A DNA stretch of 64,000 nt from an uncultured Chloroflexota bacterium (GCA_937974245.1 CALJKV010000105.1:1-64000); one strand, 5' to 3'; counted from the first letter of the stretch, positions 32,313 to 40,491 are shown. Translations and numbers: made by a program. The notes: generated by a model not told the origin, from the letters alone.

Positions 32313-33281
32313 ATGCGCCGTGAATGGTCGGCTCGTATCGCTGTCGTGCTGATTCTGGCTGGGCTGCCGCTGGCTGTCCTGGGATATCAATATGGCCTGC
32401 TCCCGCTGCTTTCATCGGAACGGATCGTCACCGTCGCTGCATCAATACCGGAAACCGGCGGATTCAGCCCGGCCAGCATCCAGGTTCGGGCCGGTGAAGC
32501 GGTAACGCTACGATTCACATCGGTTGACGTGACACATGGGATCGCCATCGGGCCTGGGTTGGGTGTTGATCTCGGCCAGGTTGATCCCGGAAAAACGCGG
32601 GAAATTTCCCTGACGTTTGAGCAAGGGGGGATTTATACCTTTTACTGCACGGTCTGGTGCAGCCCCAACCATTGGCGAATGCGGGGCATTCTGGAAGTGA
32701 CGGATGTTGATGGAACCATCCCTCCTTTTCCTCCCGACCCGGTCATTGAGCTGTTGGTGGCTGAGGGTATCAACATTGATGCGGCATCAACGCCAGTGTT
32801 ACTCCAATCTTCTGCCAGCCTTCTATCGCTGACTAATGGGGCGACCGTCGCCGCTGAACTCAATTTGCCCGCTGATCTGCATAATGCTGTCTGGCGGCGC
32901 ACACACACGCCACAGCAGGTCATGCTGCTCCTTACGATGCTCTATCCGGCTGTATCTCAGCGTGATTTGGCAGATGCCGTCGCATATCTGTGGCGCCCGT
33001 CTGAAGAACCATCCGAACGCACAGCACAATTGTACGAGCAAAACTGTGCGGCCTGTCACGGGCAGTTCGGTCAGGGTGATGGGTTTGCCGCCGCTCTGAC
33101 AACCGTTCAGCCGTCTGTGTTCACGGATCTGGTCTATATGTTCACGCGCCGCGGCGATGTGCTTTATGCCAAGATTCGTCGCGGAGGCATGGGGACGGAT
33201 ATGCCGAATTTCGGGACGCTTTTCACGCCGGAAGAAACCTGGGCGCTGGTCGATTTTCTCTGGTCCCTATCGTTGCAGTAA
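32313..33281 (+). CDS. CuA cupredoxin fused to cytochrome c
   Basis: A 322-residue exported protein: N-terminal TM anchor (ARIAVVLILAGLPLAVLGY), cupredoxin domain (about 35-130) with His in SVDVTHGIA and CTVWCSPNHWRM, a CuA ligand set that resembles nitrous-oxide reductase as much as cytochrome oxidase, a helical linker, then a C-terminal c-type haem domain with CAACH and a likely axial Met in GGMGTDMPNFG. It is the last gene of the operon, 5 bases after the Fe-S gene. It should hand electrons to an unknown acceptor outside the membrane. The frame is open upstream, but the ATG at 32313 gives a proper anchor. Confidence 0.86.
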   Translation: MRREWSARIAVVLILAGLPLAVLGYQYGLLPLLSSERIVTVAASIPETGGFSPASIQVRAGEAVTLRFTSVDVTHGIAIGPGLGVDLGQVDPGKTREISLTFEQGGIYTFYCTVWCSPNHWRMRGILEVTDVDGTIPPFPPDPVIELLVAEGINIDAASTPVLLQSSASLLSLTNGATVAAELNLPADLHNAVWRRTHTPQQVMLLLTMLYPAVSQRDLADAVAYLWRPSEEPSERTAQLYEQNCAACHGQFGQGDGFAAALTTVQPSVFTDLVYMFTRRGDVLYAKIRRGGMGTDMPNFGTLFTPEETWALVDFLWSLSLQ

Positions 33282-33954
33282 TGCTCGATTGTATAAACAT
33301 AGGTAATCACACTTTGCTGACCATTGATTCTAATGATTCCCTGAAGGGAAACTGTGAGTTCCCGCCTTTTTCGCCCAGCGTCATGGTGGATCCCATCCTT
33401 TTCCTGTCAGTGCCGTTGCTCATCCTCCGGTGACTTCCAACGTCCTCTCCCGTGCCGCCCTTCGGGTGAGCAGTGGGCGGCCCCGGCGTGGTAAAGCCTG
33501 TGCAGAAATGCAGCTTAACAAACGCATGACGGATCACTGACGGGACGGTTGCTCGTTAACCAGGCCGCGCTTGCTCGAAAGGGCACGTCGTAAGTTCTCC
33601 TAGAGCCTCTGTGCCCCGACGGTCACCTACAGCTCGTCGCTCTGATCCGCGATGCCATCCCCGCCCCCGATAGCCCGATTGGGCGGTGCTACATCCGTCG
33701 TGGATGCTGGTGGATTGTGATACCCACTAGACCGGAAAGGCCAACGTCTCGAGGTCTTCGTTCGTGCGAAACCGGGGCGCATCCAGGCGAGTGATGAGTG
33801 GGCGGGCGCAGGGTCACAACTGTGCTCGCCCCGCACCGATAGGGGGTTCAGTAACTTAACGTTTGACACCTCCCGCGCGTCATGGTCAGCCGATCATGGC
33901 GTGCGGCTCTTTTTTGCTTTCTCACATGACATTTCACCTTACAGGACGTGTGCT
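33282..33954. other. Decayed, gene-free region after the redox operon
   Basis: No intact gene is seen. Between about 33630 and 33830 the plus strand reads LIRDAIPAPDSPIGRCYIRR and, after a shift, LDRKGQRLEVFVRAKPGR, which looks like a broken coding sequence of unknown family. No RNA gene was recognised. GC content and lack of order fit a degenerating island together with the SLOG remnant that follows. Confidence 0.4.
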
Positions 33955-34255
33955 ATGCGAACCATCACTCACGTATTCATCGCTGGCTCGCGTGAAGCCA
34001 CGGCGCACAAACGGGGTTATACCATTGTCGTCGGGGCAACCCGCACGGGGTAGACCGGGCGGTCGTCAACGAGTGCCGCCGCCTGAAAACTTCAGTGATC
34101 GTGGCCGGGGCGGGGAACTTCCCGCGCAATGGCGGTTGCCGGCACGGGGGGAACTACGTCAAGGTTCACCGCGACACCTACCGGGGTGCGAGCGGGTATC
34201 TGCTCAAACGCTACACGGTACGTGACCGCTGGCTGGCCGATACCGCCCAGGTCAG
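33955..34255 (+). pseudogene. Decayed SLOG (DUF2493-like) gene
   Basis: The start reads MRTITHVFIAGSREATAHKR and YTIVVGATRTG, then stops at 34052. In the next frame the text continues GVDRAVVNECRRLKTSVIVA and, later, LKRYTVRDRWLADTAQ. The order GSR, then VVGA...GVDRAV, then RYxxRDR is that of SLOG nucleotide-binding domains. A frameshift near 34050 breaks the gene, and its 3' end runs into the tRNA-Gln gene on the other strand. SLOG proteins sense or process nucleotide ligands and often belong to mobile or defence loci. Confidence 0.5.
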
Positions 34256-34265
34256 GTTATTCATC

Positions 34266-34336
34266 TGGGGAGGAAGGATTCGAACCTTCGAATGTCGGAT
34301 CCAAAGTCCGATGCCTTACCACTTGGCGACTCCCCA
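34266..34336 (-). tRNA. trnQ: tRNA-Gln (anticodon TTG)
   Basis: The minus strand folds into a cloverleaf: acceptor TGGGGAG/CTCCCCA, D arm GCC...GGC, anticodon stem TCGGA/TCCGA with loop CTTTGGA (anticodon TTG), T arm GAAGG TTCGAAT CCTTC. The U1-A72 pair is typical of tRNA-Gln. CCA is not fully encoded. The 3' end faces the decayed SLOG gene. Confidence 0.96.
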
Positions 34337-34349
34337 TTAAACCACACCG

Positions 34350-34378
34350 ATTATAGGCCAAGTCCGTTCAAGTGACAA
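34350..34378 (-). promoter_or_regulatory. Promoter of tRNA-Gln
   Basis: On the minus strand TTGTCA (34378-34373), a 17-base spacer and TATAAT (34355-34350) lie 14 bases before the mature tRNA 5' end. Five of six and six of six bases match the sigma70 consensus. Confidence 0.8.
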
Positions 34379-34459
34379 GGCTGAAAGCCTCTGACGTTCT
34401 CTACAACGGACAAGCCCCGGAGAGCGGTTTTCCAGGTGGCTTTGCACTTTGCTATCGCT

Positions 34460-36916
34460 TTAGCCCGGTTTTGTCCTTCGGGCAGTCACACGAATCATCT
34501 TCGCCAGTTCTTCAATCGCCTCATCCACATACACATTCCGGATGTCCAGCATATGCACACCATCGCTGTCCAGCAGTGCCTTGATATGCTCAGTCGGAGC
34601 AGTGGGTTTAGGGTGCAACTGTTCCCAACTTTCCTGGAACACCGGGATCATGGTTTTGCTGATCTCGTGGGCGTGCGCAATCTCTTCCCGTACCCAGTCC
34701 GACTCGAACGTGGTATCGGCTACCAGGCAGACAAATACATCGTTATCGTGGATGGCCTCGATTAACCGCCGGGGGAACAGGCCGCCACCGTCCACACTTC
34801 GCGTGTCCACAAATACCTTGATGCCATGTTTTTCCAGTTCCTTGGCAATCAGAGTCGCCAGCGTGGCACTTGGAATACGACGGTAGCTGATGAAAGCACT
34901 CGGCTTGTGGCGCCGTCGAACCAATACGACTGCACCAATACCGAATACGCCAACAATCACCAACGCGATGGCTATCACGGGCATATTGACCGCAGAGGGT
35001 GGTGCTTCAATCTGCCCGGCTGTGCTGCGCTGTGGTTCGCCAATTGCCGTTGGCAGAGCCGGCTGGTTTTGCGATCCGGCTTCTGCACTTGTCGGTTGGG
35101 TAGCCGGGGGCAGTGAGGCTGTTGGCAGGACAGCGTTATTGCTGGCTTCTTCCGAGGTTATCGTCGGCGTGCCAGAACCCACTACTTCACTTGCAGCTCC
35201 GGATTCCGGGGCGTTGGCAGCGCCTGCCGCGGCAGCAGCCTCCTGAGAAGCCTCGACCACCTCAATTGTGAAAGGGATGGGATCAATTGCCAACTCATAA
35301 CGATTACCCTCCGCATCCGAGAGATACACCTCCATCCGCAGTCGGTTTTCGCCAAGCGCCGTGCGATCATCAGCCCGGATGTCCCACTGCCAGGTACGCA
35401 TCTGGTCAGGTTCGGTGAAATGCTGCATCCCCATGGGTGGGATCGGGTCAAGAGTGAAGTTAGAGAGACTGATCCCCGCAACATCCACGCCCATATACTC
35501 GAAAATGGTGATGGCGTAATTCTCAGTCAGTGGCGGCGGTGTGTTGGTTGGACGAAGGCGGATGTCGGGCGTCGCGGTCGGCAGTGATGCCAGGTTGGTG
35601 ATGGCGGCGAACTGGGCATTAGGCCGGAAGACCTCGATTTCCACCCGGATTTCACCGACTTCGCCCAAAGTGAGGGTATCCGGCGCGAACAACCGCACTA
35701 CACCTTCTCCAACTTTCATGCCGCTGCGGTCACGCACTACCACAACCTGGGCGGTTGCCGTCAGGTTATTTTCAGCCTGTGCAGTAGCGGTGAAATCAAT
35801 ACTCGGCGTATCTGTCAGTCGGGGTGTATTGGTTTCAGTGGGTGTTCTGCTCGCCACCGGGGTTTCGCCTGGTTCCTCAGTGGCCTCTGCTGTCACCTGG
35901 GGCGCACCCAGGCTGACCAGGGATAGGATGAACTCTCCAGAAGTATCGCCATCTTCGACGCCCAACCGAGTGGCGACAATGATATACTCGTCACTCTCTA
36001 TCATCGTCGCTGTCAGACGAGCAGTAGAACCCCCTTCCCCAACGGTCATCAGGAGTTCGCCATTGGAGTCGAACAGGCCAAGCAGCGGTTCAAGATCACC
36101 AGAGGTCGTTTCCATCGTGATCGTCACGGATTCGCCGGCCTGTCCATCAAAGGTAAATTGTAGATACGGTTGGCTATCGTCTATGGTCGCTGTGCCATTA
36201 TCACCATATCGTAGGTAATCGCCATCATTGAGAGTGTCATTCCCGCCGCTTGTCGTGTTGTTGCTGCTGCTGCCGGCGTTTGAAGCGCTGCGCATTTCCA
36301 TTATCAGTTCATACTCACCGCTGGATGCGCCATCCTGGAGTTGATAGCGGGTGGCAACGATGGTGTAGATCCCATCGTCGGGAATCACGAAGTCGAGAAT
36401 GGTCGCACCTGAACTGCCGCCGCTGTCATCGTCGCTGGCAAGAATATCATTGTTGCTATCCAGCAAAACCAGAAAGGGATCAAGGTCGCCGGAAATGGCC
36501 GCCATAACAATGGTAATGTTGCTCCCTTCTTCGGCCTCAACTGTGTAAAAAATAGCCGGACGGTCGTTATCAATTATCCCAATTACAGTTTCCCCATCTC
36601 TCAGCGACGCGCCGCTGCTGGCTACGGGGGGTGTTGGGGTATTTGTCGAGGTTGGGGTGGCCGTCACGGTATAAGTCGGCGTCGCTGTTGGCGTCTCCGT
36701 CACCGTTGGTGTCGAAGTGGGTGTATTCGTCAGGGTTGGTGTGGCACTGGGAGTGAACTGTGTGATGGGAAAGTTATGCCCCGGCGACTCGTTCAGAGAC
36801 AGCAACCCCAATAAAATCACGAGGGTCGCTAAGATCAGGCCAATCACTATGATGAAACGTCTCGAACGGCGATTTGGCTCAGGTGCTTGCTGAGACGATG
36901 TTGGTGGAGGCAGCAT
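34460..36916 (-). CDS. Transmembrane receptor-like protein with cytoplasmic TIR domain
   Basis: An 818-residue protein. Order: a 20-residue cytoplasmic tail, TM1 (RRFIIVIGLILATLVILLGL), a Thr/Pro linker with TPT repeats (about 50-95), two PPC-like beta domains (about 100-210 and 230-340; IISGDLDPFLVLLDSNN-like and TSGDLEPLLGLFDSNGELL), another Thr-rich linker, a larger beta region (about 400-570), an Ala/Ser/Pro-rich stalk, TM2 (about 645-665), RRRHK stop-transfer and a C-terminal TIR domain (673-818: SAFISYRR, VFVDTRSVDGGG, DVFVCLVADTTFES). The Glu of SDWVREE (744-745) suits the catalytic Glu of TIR NADases. With two TM segments the sensor part is outside and both ends inside. Its ligand and output are unknown. 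Confidence 0.88.
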   Translation of the reverse strand: MLPPPTSSQQAPEPNRRSRRFIIVIGLILATLVILLGLLSLNESPGHNFPITQFTPSATPTLTNTPTSTPTVTETPTATPTYTVTATPTSTNTPTPPVASSGASLRDGETVIGIIDNDRPAIFYTVEAEEGSNITIVMAAISGDLDPFLVLLDSNNDILASDDDSGGSSGATILDFVIPDDGIYTIVATRYQLQDGASSGEYELIMEMRSASNAGSSSNNTTSGGNDTLNDGDYLRYGDNGTATIDDSQPYLQFTFDGQAGESVTITMETTSGDLEPLLGLFDSNGELLMTVGEGGSTARLTATMIESDEYIIVATRLGVEDGDTSGEFILSLVSLGAPQVTAEATEEPGETPVASRTPTETNTPRLTDTPSIDFTATAQAENNLTATAQVVVVRDRSGMKVGEGVVRLFAPDTLTLGEVGEIRVEIEVFRPNAQFAAITNLASLPTATPDIRLRPTNTPPPLTENYAITIFEYMGVDVAGISLSNFTLDPIPPMGMQHFTEPDQMRTWQWDIRADDRTALGENRLRMEVYLSDAEGNRYELAIDPIPFTIEVVEASQEAAAAAGAANAPESGAASEVVGSGTPTITSEEASNNAVLPTASLPPATQPTSAEAGSQNQPALPTAIGEPQRSTAGQIEAPPSAVNMPVIAIALVIVGVFGIGAVVLVRRRHKPSAFISYRRIPSATLATLIAKELEKHGIKVFVDTRSVDGGGLFPRRLIEAIHDNDVFVCLVADTTFESDWVREEIAHAHEISKTMIPVFQESWEQLHPKPTAPTEHIKALLDSDGVHMLDIRNVYVDEAIEELAKMIRVTARRTKPG

Positions 36917-37118
36917 ATCTCACGACCTTTATAAATTACCCATCTCTATTATAAGCCTTCCGGCCTTAATCCCAAAAGACCTGCAGGTTCGCACTGGAAT
37001 AGTGGCACTCATCGTGCGCCATGGAAAACAATCGTTTGCTGGAAAGAGGTGATAACCGGAGAGGGGTAGGGTTTCTTCAGGGGGATGGCTGGAAGGGACT
37101 AATGTAATTATGGACTGA

Positions 37119-37143
37119 GAGGAGAGCAGAGGCGCTCTCCCCT
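37119..37143. repeat. GC-rich palindrome in intergenic region
   Basis: GGAGAGC (37121-37127) and GCTCTCC (37134-37140) form a stem around AGAGGC, ending in CCTAC. Read on the minus strand (GTAGGGGAGAGC...) it resembles the GTAGGGGCGAG palindrome at 52774. Both may belong to one dispersed repeat type. No T run follows. Confidence 0.4.
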
Positions 37144-37180
37144 ACAATCTAAGGGCTTGATCGGATAGAGTTTCGTGGGG

Positions 37181-37540
37181 CTAACCATGCCCCTTATGTG
37201 CAAGGCCGACGACCCGATCAATCGGCACAACGAACATGATGCCGGTATGGGGCTGATCGAGACTGCCCATAATTTCCTGGGCGACCTCTATCATACAGTC
37301 CACCCGGTCATCTTCAGCAGCCGAAAAGAGCATCTGGTTTGTTGCCCGTACCTGGTGCAGAATGCTCGCCATCGAAATAAACATCGGCAGTTCCATAGAC
37401 CGGCGCTGCTCTTCCAGGCTGCCCAGGCCATAGCTGTCAATAATGGTGACGCCTGTGGCACCGCAGCGCTGCTGCCAGGCTTCGGCGACTTCTATCCCTT
37501 TTTCTCGGTCACGAGAAATGAGTACAACCAGTTTTGCCAT
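37181..37540 (-). CDS. PII-like signalling protein
   Basis: A 119-residue protein with a ferredoxin-like PII pattern: beta-1 KLVVLISRD, helix EVAEAWQQRCGATGVTIIDS followed by YGLG, and a C-terminal HTGIMFVVPIDRVVGL that resembles the PII C-loop (tGxIFVxPV). The T-loop Tyr of GlnB is not evident. It follows the antiporter gene by 10 bases in the same direction. PII-like proteins next to transporters usually bind a nucleotide and gate or regulate the transporter; that role is inferred here. It is more divergent than GlnB/GlnK. Confidence 0.72.
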   Translation of the reverse strand: MAKLVVLISRDREKGIEVAEAWQQRCGATGVTIIDSYGLGSLEEQRRSMELPMFISMASILHQVRATNQMLFSAAEDDRVDCMIEVAQEIMGSLDQPHTGIMFVVPIDRVVGLAHKGHG

Positions 37541-37550
37541 AAGTGTCTCC

Positions 37551-38810
37551 TTATCGGCTAGGCGTAATCTGCGGTTTGGGTGACTGTGTTTTCTGCCGGA
37601 ATGCCCAGCGCACCATCGGCGGCGTCAGCACGGTGGTCAACAGGACGACCAGGAACAAGGGCGGGAACAAGGGGAACGCCCCATTGGAAAACGCGCCCGC
37701 TGTCAACCCTAACGAGGCGATAATCAGCCCGACCTCGCCCCGCGACACCATACACACCCCCACACGAAACGCCTCACCATTGGTGAAGCCGCCCAACCGC
37801 GCGCCTCCGCCAACCCCGACGAGTTTGGAAACCACCGCCAGAACAATCATCAGCCCGGTCAAAGGCAGCGCCGCCGTACTGATCTCCTTGAGGTCGGTAC
37901 CCAGGCCGACGCTCACAAAAAACACAGGCACAAGGAAAGCATAGGCGATATTCATCGCCGCTTCTTCGATCTGGTCTTTGATCTCGTGTGGCGTCCGACT
38001 GAGTCCCACCCCCGCAATAAATGCCCCGGTGATGGCTGCGACACCTCCCAATGCCTCCGCAGCCCAACCAAACAAAAGCGCCGCCGCAATACTGAGCGCC
38101 GCGATGGTCCGTACCCCGCTGCTATAGCGTTTGATCTGTTCCATCAGGCGCGGCAGCACAAACCAGGCGAACAGCCCGGCCACGACCAGGTAAATCACGA
38201 TCTGGGCAACAATCAGCACCAGGCCAGATGCGCTACCTTCTGTCTCGCTTGAGCCGGTGGTGGCAACCACAAACGATACCAGGAGAATGGCGATTACATC
38301 ATCAATCAACGCTGAAGCCAGCAGCGCGCTCCCTTCTTTCGTCCGCAGCAGGCCGAGTTCAAACAAGGTCTGCGCTGAAATACTCACGGAAGTCGCCGCG
38401 AGCGTCACCCCGGCAAACAACGCGGCCTCAATGGAAAATCCAGCGGCCTGTACGACCGGCGTCACCAGGACTACTGGGATAACTGCCCCAAGTATCCCGC
38501 TCAGCACTGCGACGCGGCCAACAGCCAGCAGTTCGCTCAAATGTACTTCCAGGCCAACCATAAACATGAGGAACAAAACACCCAATTCAGCTAAGGTGTG
38601 AATCATCTCCTCAACCAGGTGAACGTTCTCCGGTTGGAAAACACCCCAGTGTAAGAAGTCCAGCAATGTCGGCCCCAGAATTACGCCAGCCAGTAACTCA
38701 CCAAAAACACGAGGCTGGTGCATACGCCGCGCCGCCCCGCCTGCGGCTTTCGCCACGAGAATGACAATTGCCAGTGCCAAGAACAATTCAATGACCGGAT
38801 TGGCTTCCAA
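37551..38810 (-). CDS. CPA2-family cation:proton antiporter (Kef/NapA type)
   Basis: A 419-residue membrane protein with about 12-13 TM segments. Visible are GELLAGVILGPTLLDFL, the helix-4/11 break region (FAGVTLAATSVSISAQTLFE), the ion-binding SALIDDVIAILLVSF with the double Asp of electrogenic CPA2 exchangers, and GVGLSRTPHEIKDQIEE. There is no C-terminal RCK/TrkA domain, unlike full-length Kef proteins. It should exchange Na+ or K+ for H+. The PII-like protein encoded next may supply the missing regulation. Confidence 0.9.
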   Translation of the reverse strand: MEANPVIELFLALAIVILVAKAAGGAARRMHQPRVFGELLAGVILGPTLLDFLHWGVFQPENVHLVEEMIHTLAELGVLFLMFMVGLEVHLSELLAVGRVAVLSGILGAVIPVVLVTPVVQAAGFSIEAALFAGVTLAATSVSISAQTLFELGLLRTKEGSALLASALIDDVIAILLVSFVVATTGSSETEGSASGLVLIVAQIVIYLVVAGLFAWFVLPRLMEQIKRYSSGVRTIAALSIAAALLFGWAAEALGGVAAITGAFIAGVGLSRTPHEIKDQIEEAAMNIAYAFLVPVFFVSVGLGTDLKEISTAALPLTGLMIVLAVVSKLVGVGGGARLGGFTNGEAFRVGVCMVSRGEVGLIIASLGLTAGAFSNGAFPLFPPLFLVVLLTTVLTPPMVRWAFRQKTQSPKPQITPSR

Positions 38811-38885
38811 TAAACTGACTCCTTTCGGGTTGGTACATAATCGGATAGTCTACCATCTTACCCGGTAGCGATAGGCACGTCCAGT

Positions 38886-39203
38886 TTATTCCGGTGCAAG
38901 TTCCACAATGACGCCCTCGCTCCAATCGTATTTGGCATCCATCAGAGCGCGGACTGCCACCGCAAGCTCCGATTCGCTGTCCGTGTCTACTACGCGCCCG
39001 TGACCGGTGTGCTGCCCACCTTCGGCGTAAAACGATACCGCCGGGCTGTGCCGGATATTGCGTACCCAGTGGGTCTGCTCTCCGCTTTCCGCTATAAGGT
39101 AAAACCGGCCATTGTGGGTCACGTACCATATTTCGATTTCGTGGGGCTGACCGGTTTTCCAGCCGGTGGTCATCAGGTAAAGAAATTCCGGTTTGTGGAT
39201 CAT
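38886..39203 (-). CDS. DUF385/F420-type nitroreductase-fold protein
   Basis: A 105-residue protein with a split-barrel pattern: FLYLMTTGWKTGQPHEIEIW (TTxGxKTGxP hallmark of deazaflavin-dependent reductases), GRFYLIAESGEQTHWVRNIR and SPAVSFYAEGG. It is slightly shorter than most F420-dependent members and may bind F420, FMN or only be flavin-like. Enzymes of this type reduce quinones, nitro compounds or enoates. It stands alone between the antiporter and thioredoxin genes. Confidence 0.8.
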   Translation of the reverse strand: MIHKPEFLYLMTTGWKTGQPHEIEIWYVTHNGRFYLIAESGEQTHWVRNIRHSPAVSFYAEGGQHTGHGRVVDTDSESELAVAVRALMDAKYDWSEGVIVELAPE

Positions 39204-39329
39204 GAGTATGGCACCCCGATGAAATGAATTGCTCCTACTATAGCCGATTCATGTCTTTCTTGCCGTACAGGTTAACGATGTTCGACACCGATGCGGAGTA
39301 CCCACTGCATGATCGCTAAACTGTCTCCC

Positions 39330-39361
39330 AAAAATAAAGAGGAGAGTCCAGGACTCCCCTC
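39330..39361 (-). terminator. Terminator of the thioredoxin gene
   Basis: GAGGAGAGTCC and GGACTCCCCTC (one mismatch) form a stem; on the minus strand it is followed by TTTATTTTT. It lies 30 bases past the thioredoxin stop. Confidence 0.7.
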
Positions 39362-39389
39362 CCTAATCTTGTGTGGTAGCTGCGGGTGA

Positions 39390-40118
39390 CTATGACACCA
39401 GTGATTCCTGAATCATGGAGCGAATCGCGCCAGGGTTCGCGCCAACACGCCGTTCAAGCACCGCGCCATTGCGGAATACGATTACCGTTGGAATGGACTG
39501 TACGCTGAACTGCTGGGCGGTACGCGGGTTTTCATCCACATTCAGCTTTACGACTTTCACCTGCCCGGCGAATTCATCCGCCATCTTGTCAATAAAGGGT
39601 GCAATCGTCCGGCAAGGAGCGCACCAGGGTGCCCAGAAATCCACCAGCACCGGCACATCACTGCGGAGTACCGCTTTCTTAAATGAACTGTCGCTGACAT
39701 GCACTGCCGTTTTACCGTGGCTGGCCCCGTTTGTGGGAGCAGCCTGTGCCTCGGCCTGTTGAGCCGGGTTCGGTCCTTTGTCTAGCAGGTATTCCACATG
39801 CGCACGAACATCCGCCGGGCGCACAGCTATCCCCTGTGACTTGATCTTCTTGCCCAGCAAGGCTCTGGTGAGCGTGATAATGGCCGGAGTCGTTGGGGAA
39901 TTGTACTGATTGTAGGTTTTGGGGTTCGCCGCCGCATCTATCCGGGCGATCAGCATTTCCCCGGCGTATTTCTTCGCCATCCGGGAAACCGCATCGTCAA
40001 CCGGCTTATCCGGCTTTTCATTGCTGTTATACAGGTACAGCGCTACCGGCAGATTTTGACGCAGGATTTGTTTCAGATTATCATCGTCAGTGTTGATCGG
40101 TGTGTTCAAAACAGCCAT
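39390..40118 (-). CDS. Two-domain thioredoxin with a redox-dead first domain
   Basis: A 242-residue cytoplasmic protein. The C-terminal half (about 140-242) is a standard thioredoxin with DFWAPWCAPCRTIAPFIDK (active WCAPC), LNVDENPRTAQQF and the cis-Pro SIPTVIVF. The N-terminal half (about 1-115) has a thioredoxin-like order (LPVALYLYNSNEKPDKPVDD, IARIDAAANPKTYNQY, TTPAIITL with the cis-Pro) but no CxxC. It may act as a chaperone or substrate-binding module. It has its own terminator and no operon partner. Confidence 0.88.
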   Translation of the reverse strand: MAVLNTPINTDDDNLKQILRQNLPVALYLYNSNEKPDKPVDDAVSRMAKKYAGEMLIARIDAAANPKTYNQYNSPTTPAIITLTRALLGKKIKSQGIAVRPADVRAHVEYLLDKGPNPAQQAEAQAAPTNGASHGKTAVHVSDSSFKKAVLRSDVPVLVDFWAPWCAPCRTIAPFIDKMADEFAGQVKVVKLNVDENPRTAQQFSVQSIPTVIVFRNGAVLERRVGANPGAIRSMIQESLVS

Positions 40119-40227
40119 ATACGTTATTTCTCTCCTTAGTGGTTGCCACTGTTTATTAGACGCGGCCAGTCCGCGAAATTATACTCGGCGTTTGGTGCGA
40201 TTGTCCAAAATCCCGCCTAACAGACTC

Positions 40228-40256
40228 TTGCCAAGCGTGGACTGATGGATTATACT
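40228..40256 (+). promoter_or_regulatory. Promoter of tRNA-Phe
   Basis: TTGCCA (40228-40233), a 17-base spacer and TATACT (40251-40256) lie 32 bases before the tRNA 5' end. Confidence 0.75.
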
Positions 40257-40288
40257 CTCTTTCACATTAGTGGAAACACTGATGGGAT

Positions 40289-40361
40289 GCCGAGGTAGCT
40301 CAGTTGGTAGAGCAATGCACTGAAAATGCATGGGTCCCCAGTTCAAGTCTGGGCCTCGGCA
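40289..40361 (+). tRNA. trnF: tRNA-Phe (anticodon GAA)
   Basis: The cloverleaf has acceptor GCCGAGG/CCTCGGC, D arm GCTC AGTTGGTA GAGC, anticodon stem ATGCA/TGCAT with loop CTGAAAA (anticodon GAA) and T arm CCCAG TTCAAGT CTGGG, with discriminator A. CCA is not encoded. A terminator follows within a few bases. Confidence 0.97.
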
Positions 40362-40366
40362 CACAG

Positions 40367-40397
40367 AAAGACCCGGTTATCACAGCCGGGTCTTTTT
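40367..40397 (+). terminator. Rho-independent terminator after tRNA-Phe
   Basis: AAAGACCCGG pairs with CCGGGTCTTT around TTATCACAG and is followed by further T residues. It lies 5 bases past the mature tRNA. Confidence 0.92.
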
Positions 40398-40491
40398 GTT
40401 ATAAGGCTTTCACAGTTGAATGAGAACCCCCTGTAGAACAGTGAGATTAATCCCGCCGCATGCTCCCTCAACTGCGCAACTTCAATGTTGT

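Noticed and set aside
33282..33954. A structured RNA (RNase P, tmRNA or SRP RNA) in the gap before tRNA-Gln
   Set aside because: None of the conserved core sequences of these RNAs could be recognised.
34095..34356. Plus-strand frames running through the tRNA-Gln gene
   Set aside because: Their second half is the complement of tRNA-Gln (RIRTFECRIQSPMPYHL), so only the part before 34255 is of interest and it is a broken SLOG gene.
36600..36780. Repeated GTTGGTGT/GGCGTC-like text as a CRISPR-like or tandem DNA repeat
   Set aside because: It is the coding sequence of a Thr/Pro repeat linker in the TIR receptor gene; spacing is codon-driven and irregular.
40179..40364. Open frame on the minus strand that ends in a plausible Met start across the tRNA-Phe gene
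   Set aside because: It is the antisense of a clear tRNA gene; the protein text (GPDLNWGPMHFQ) is a known false annotation pattern over tRNA genes.
24021..40479. TTGCGCAGTTG at 24021-24031 and its complement at 40469-40479 as ends of one mobile element
   Set aside because: An 11-base match between two sites 16 kb apart is weak, no transposase lies between them in a matching layout, and no target duplication was seen.
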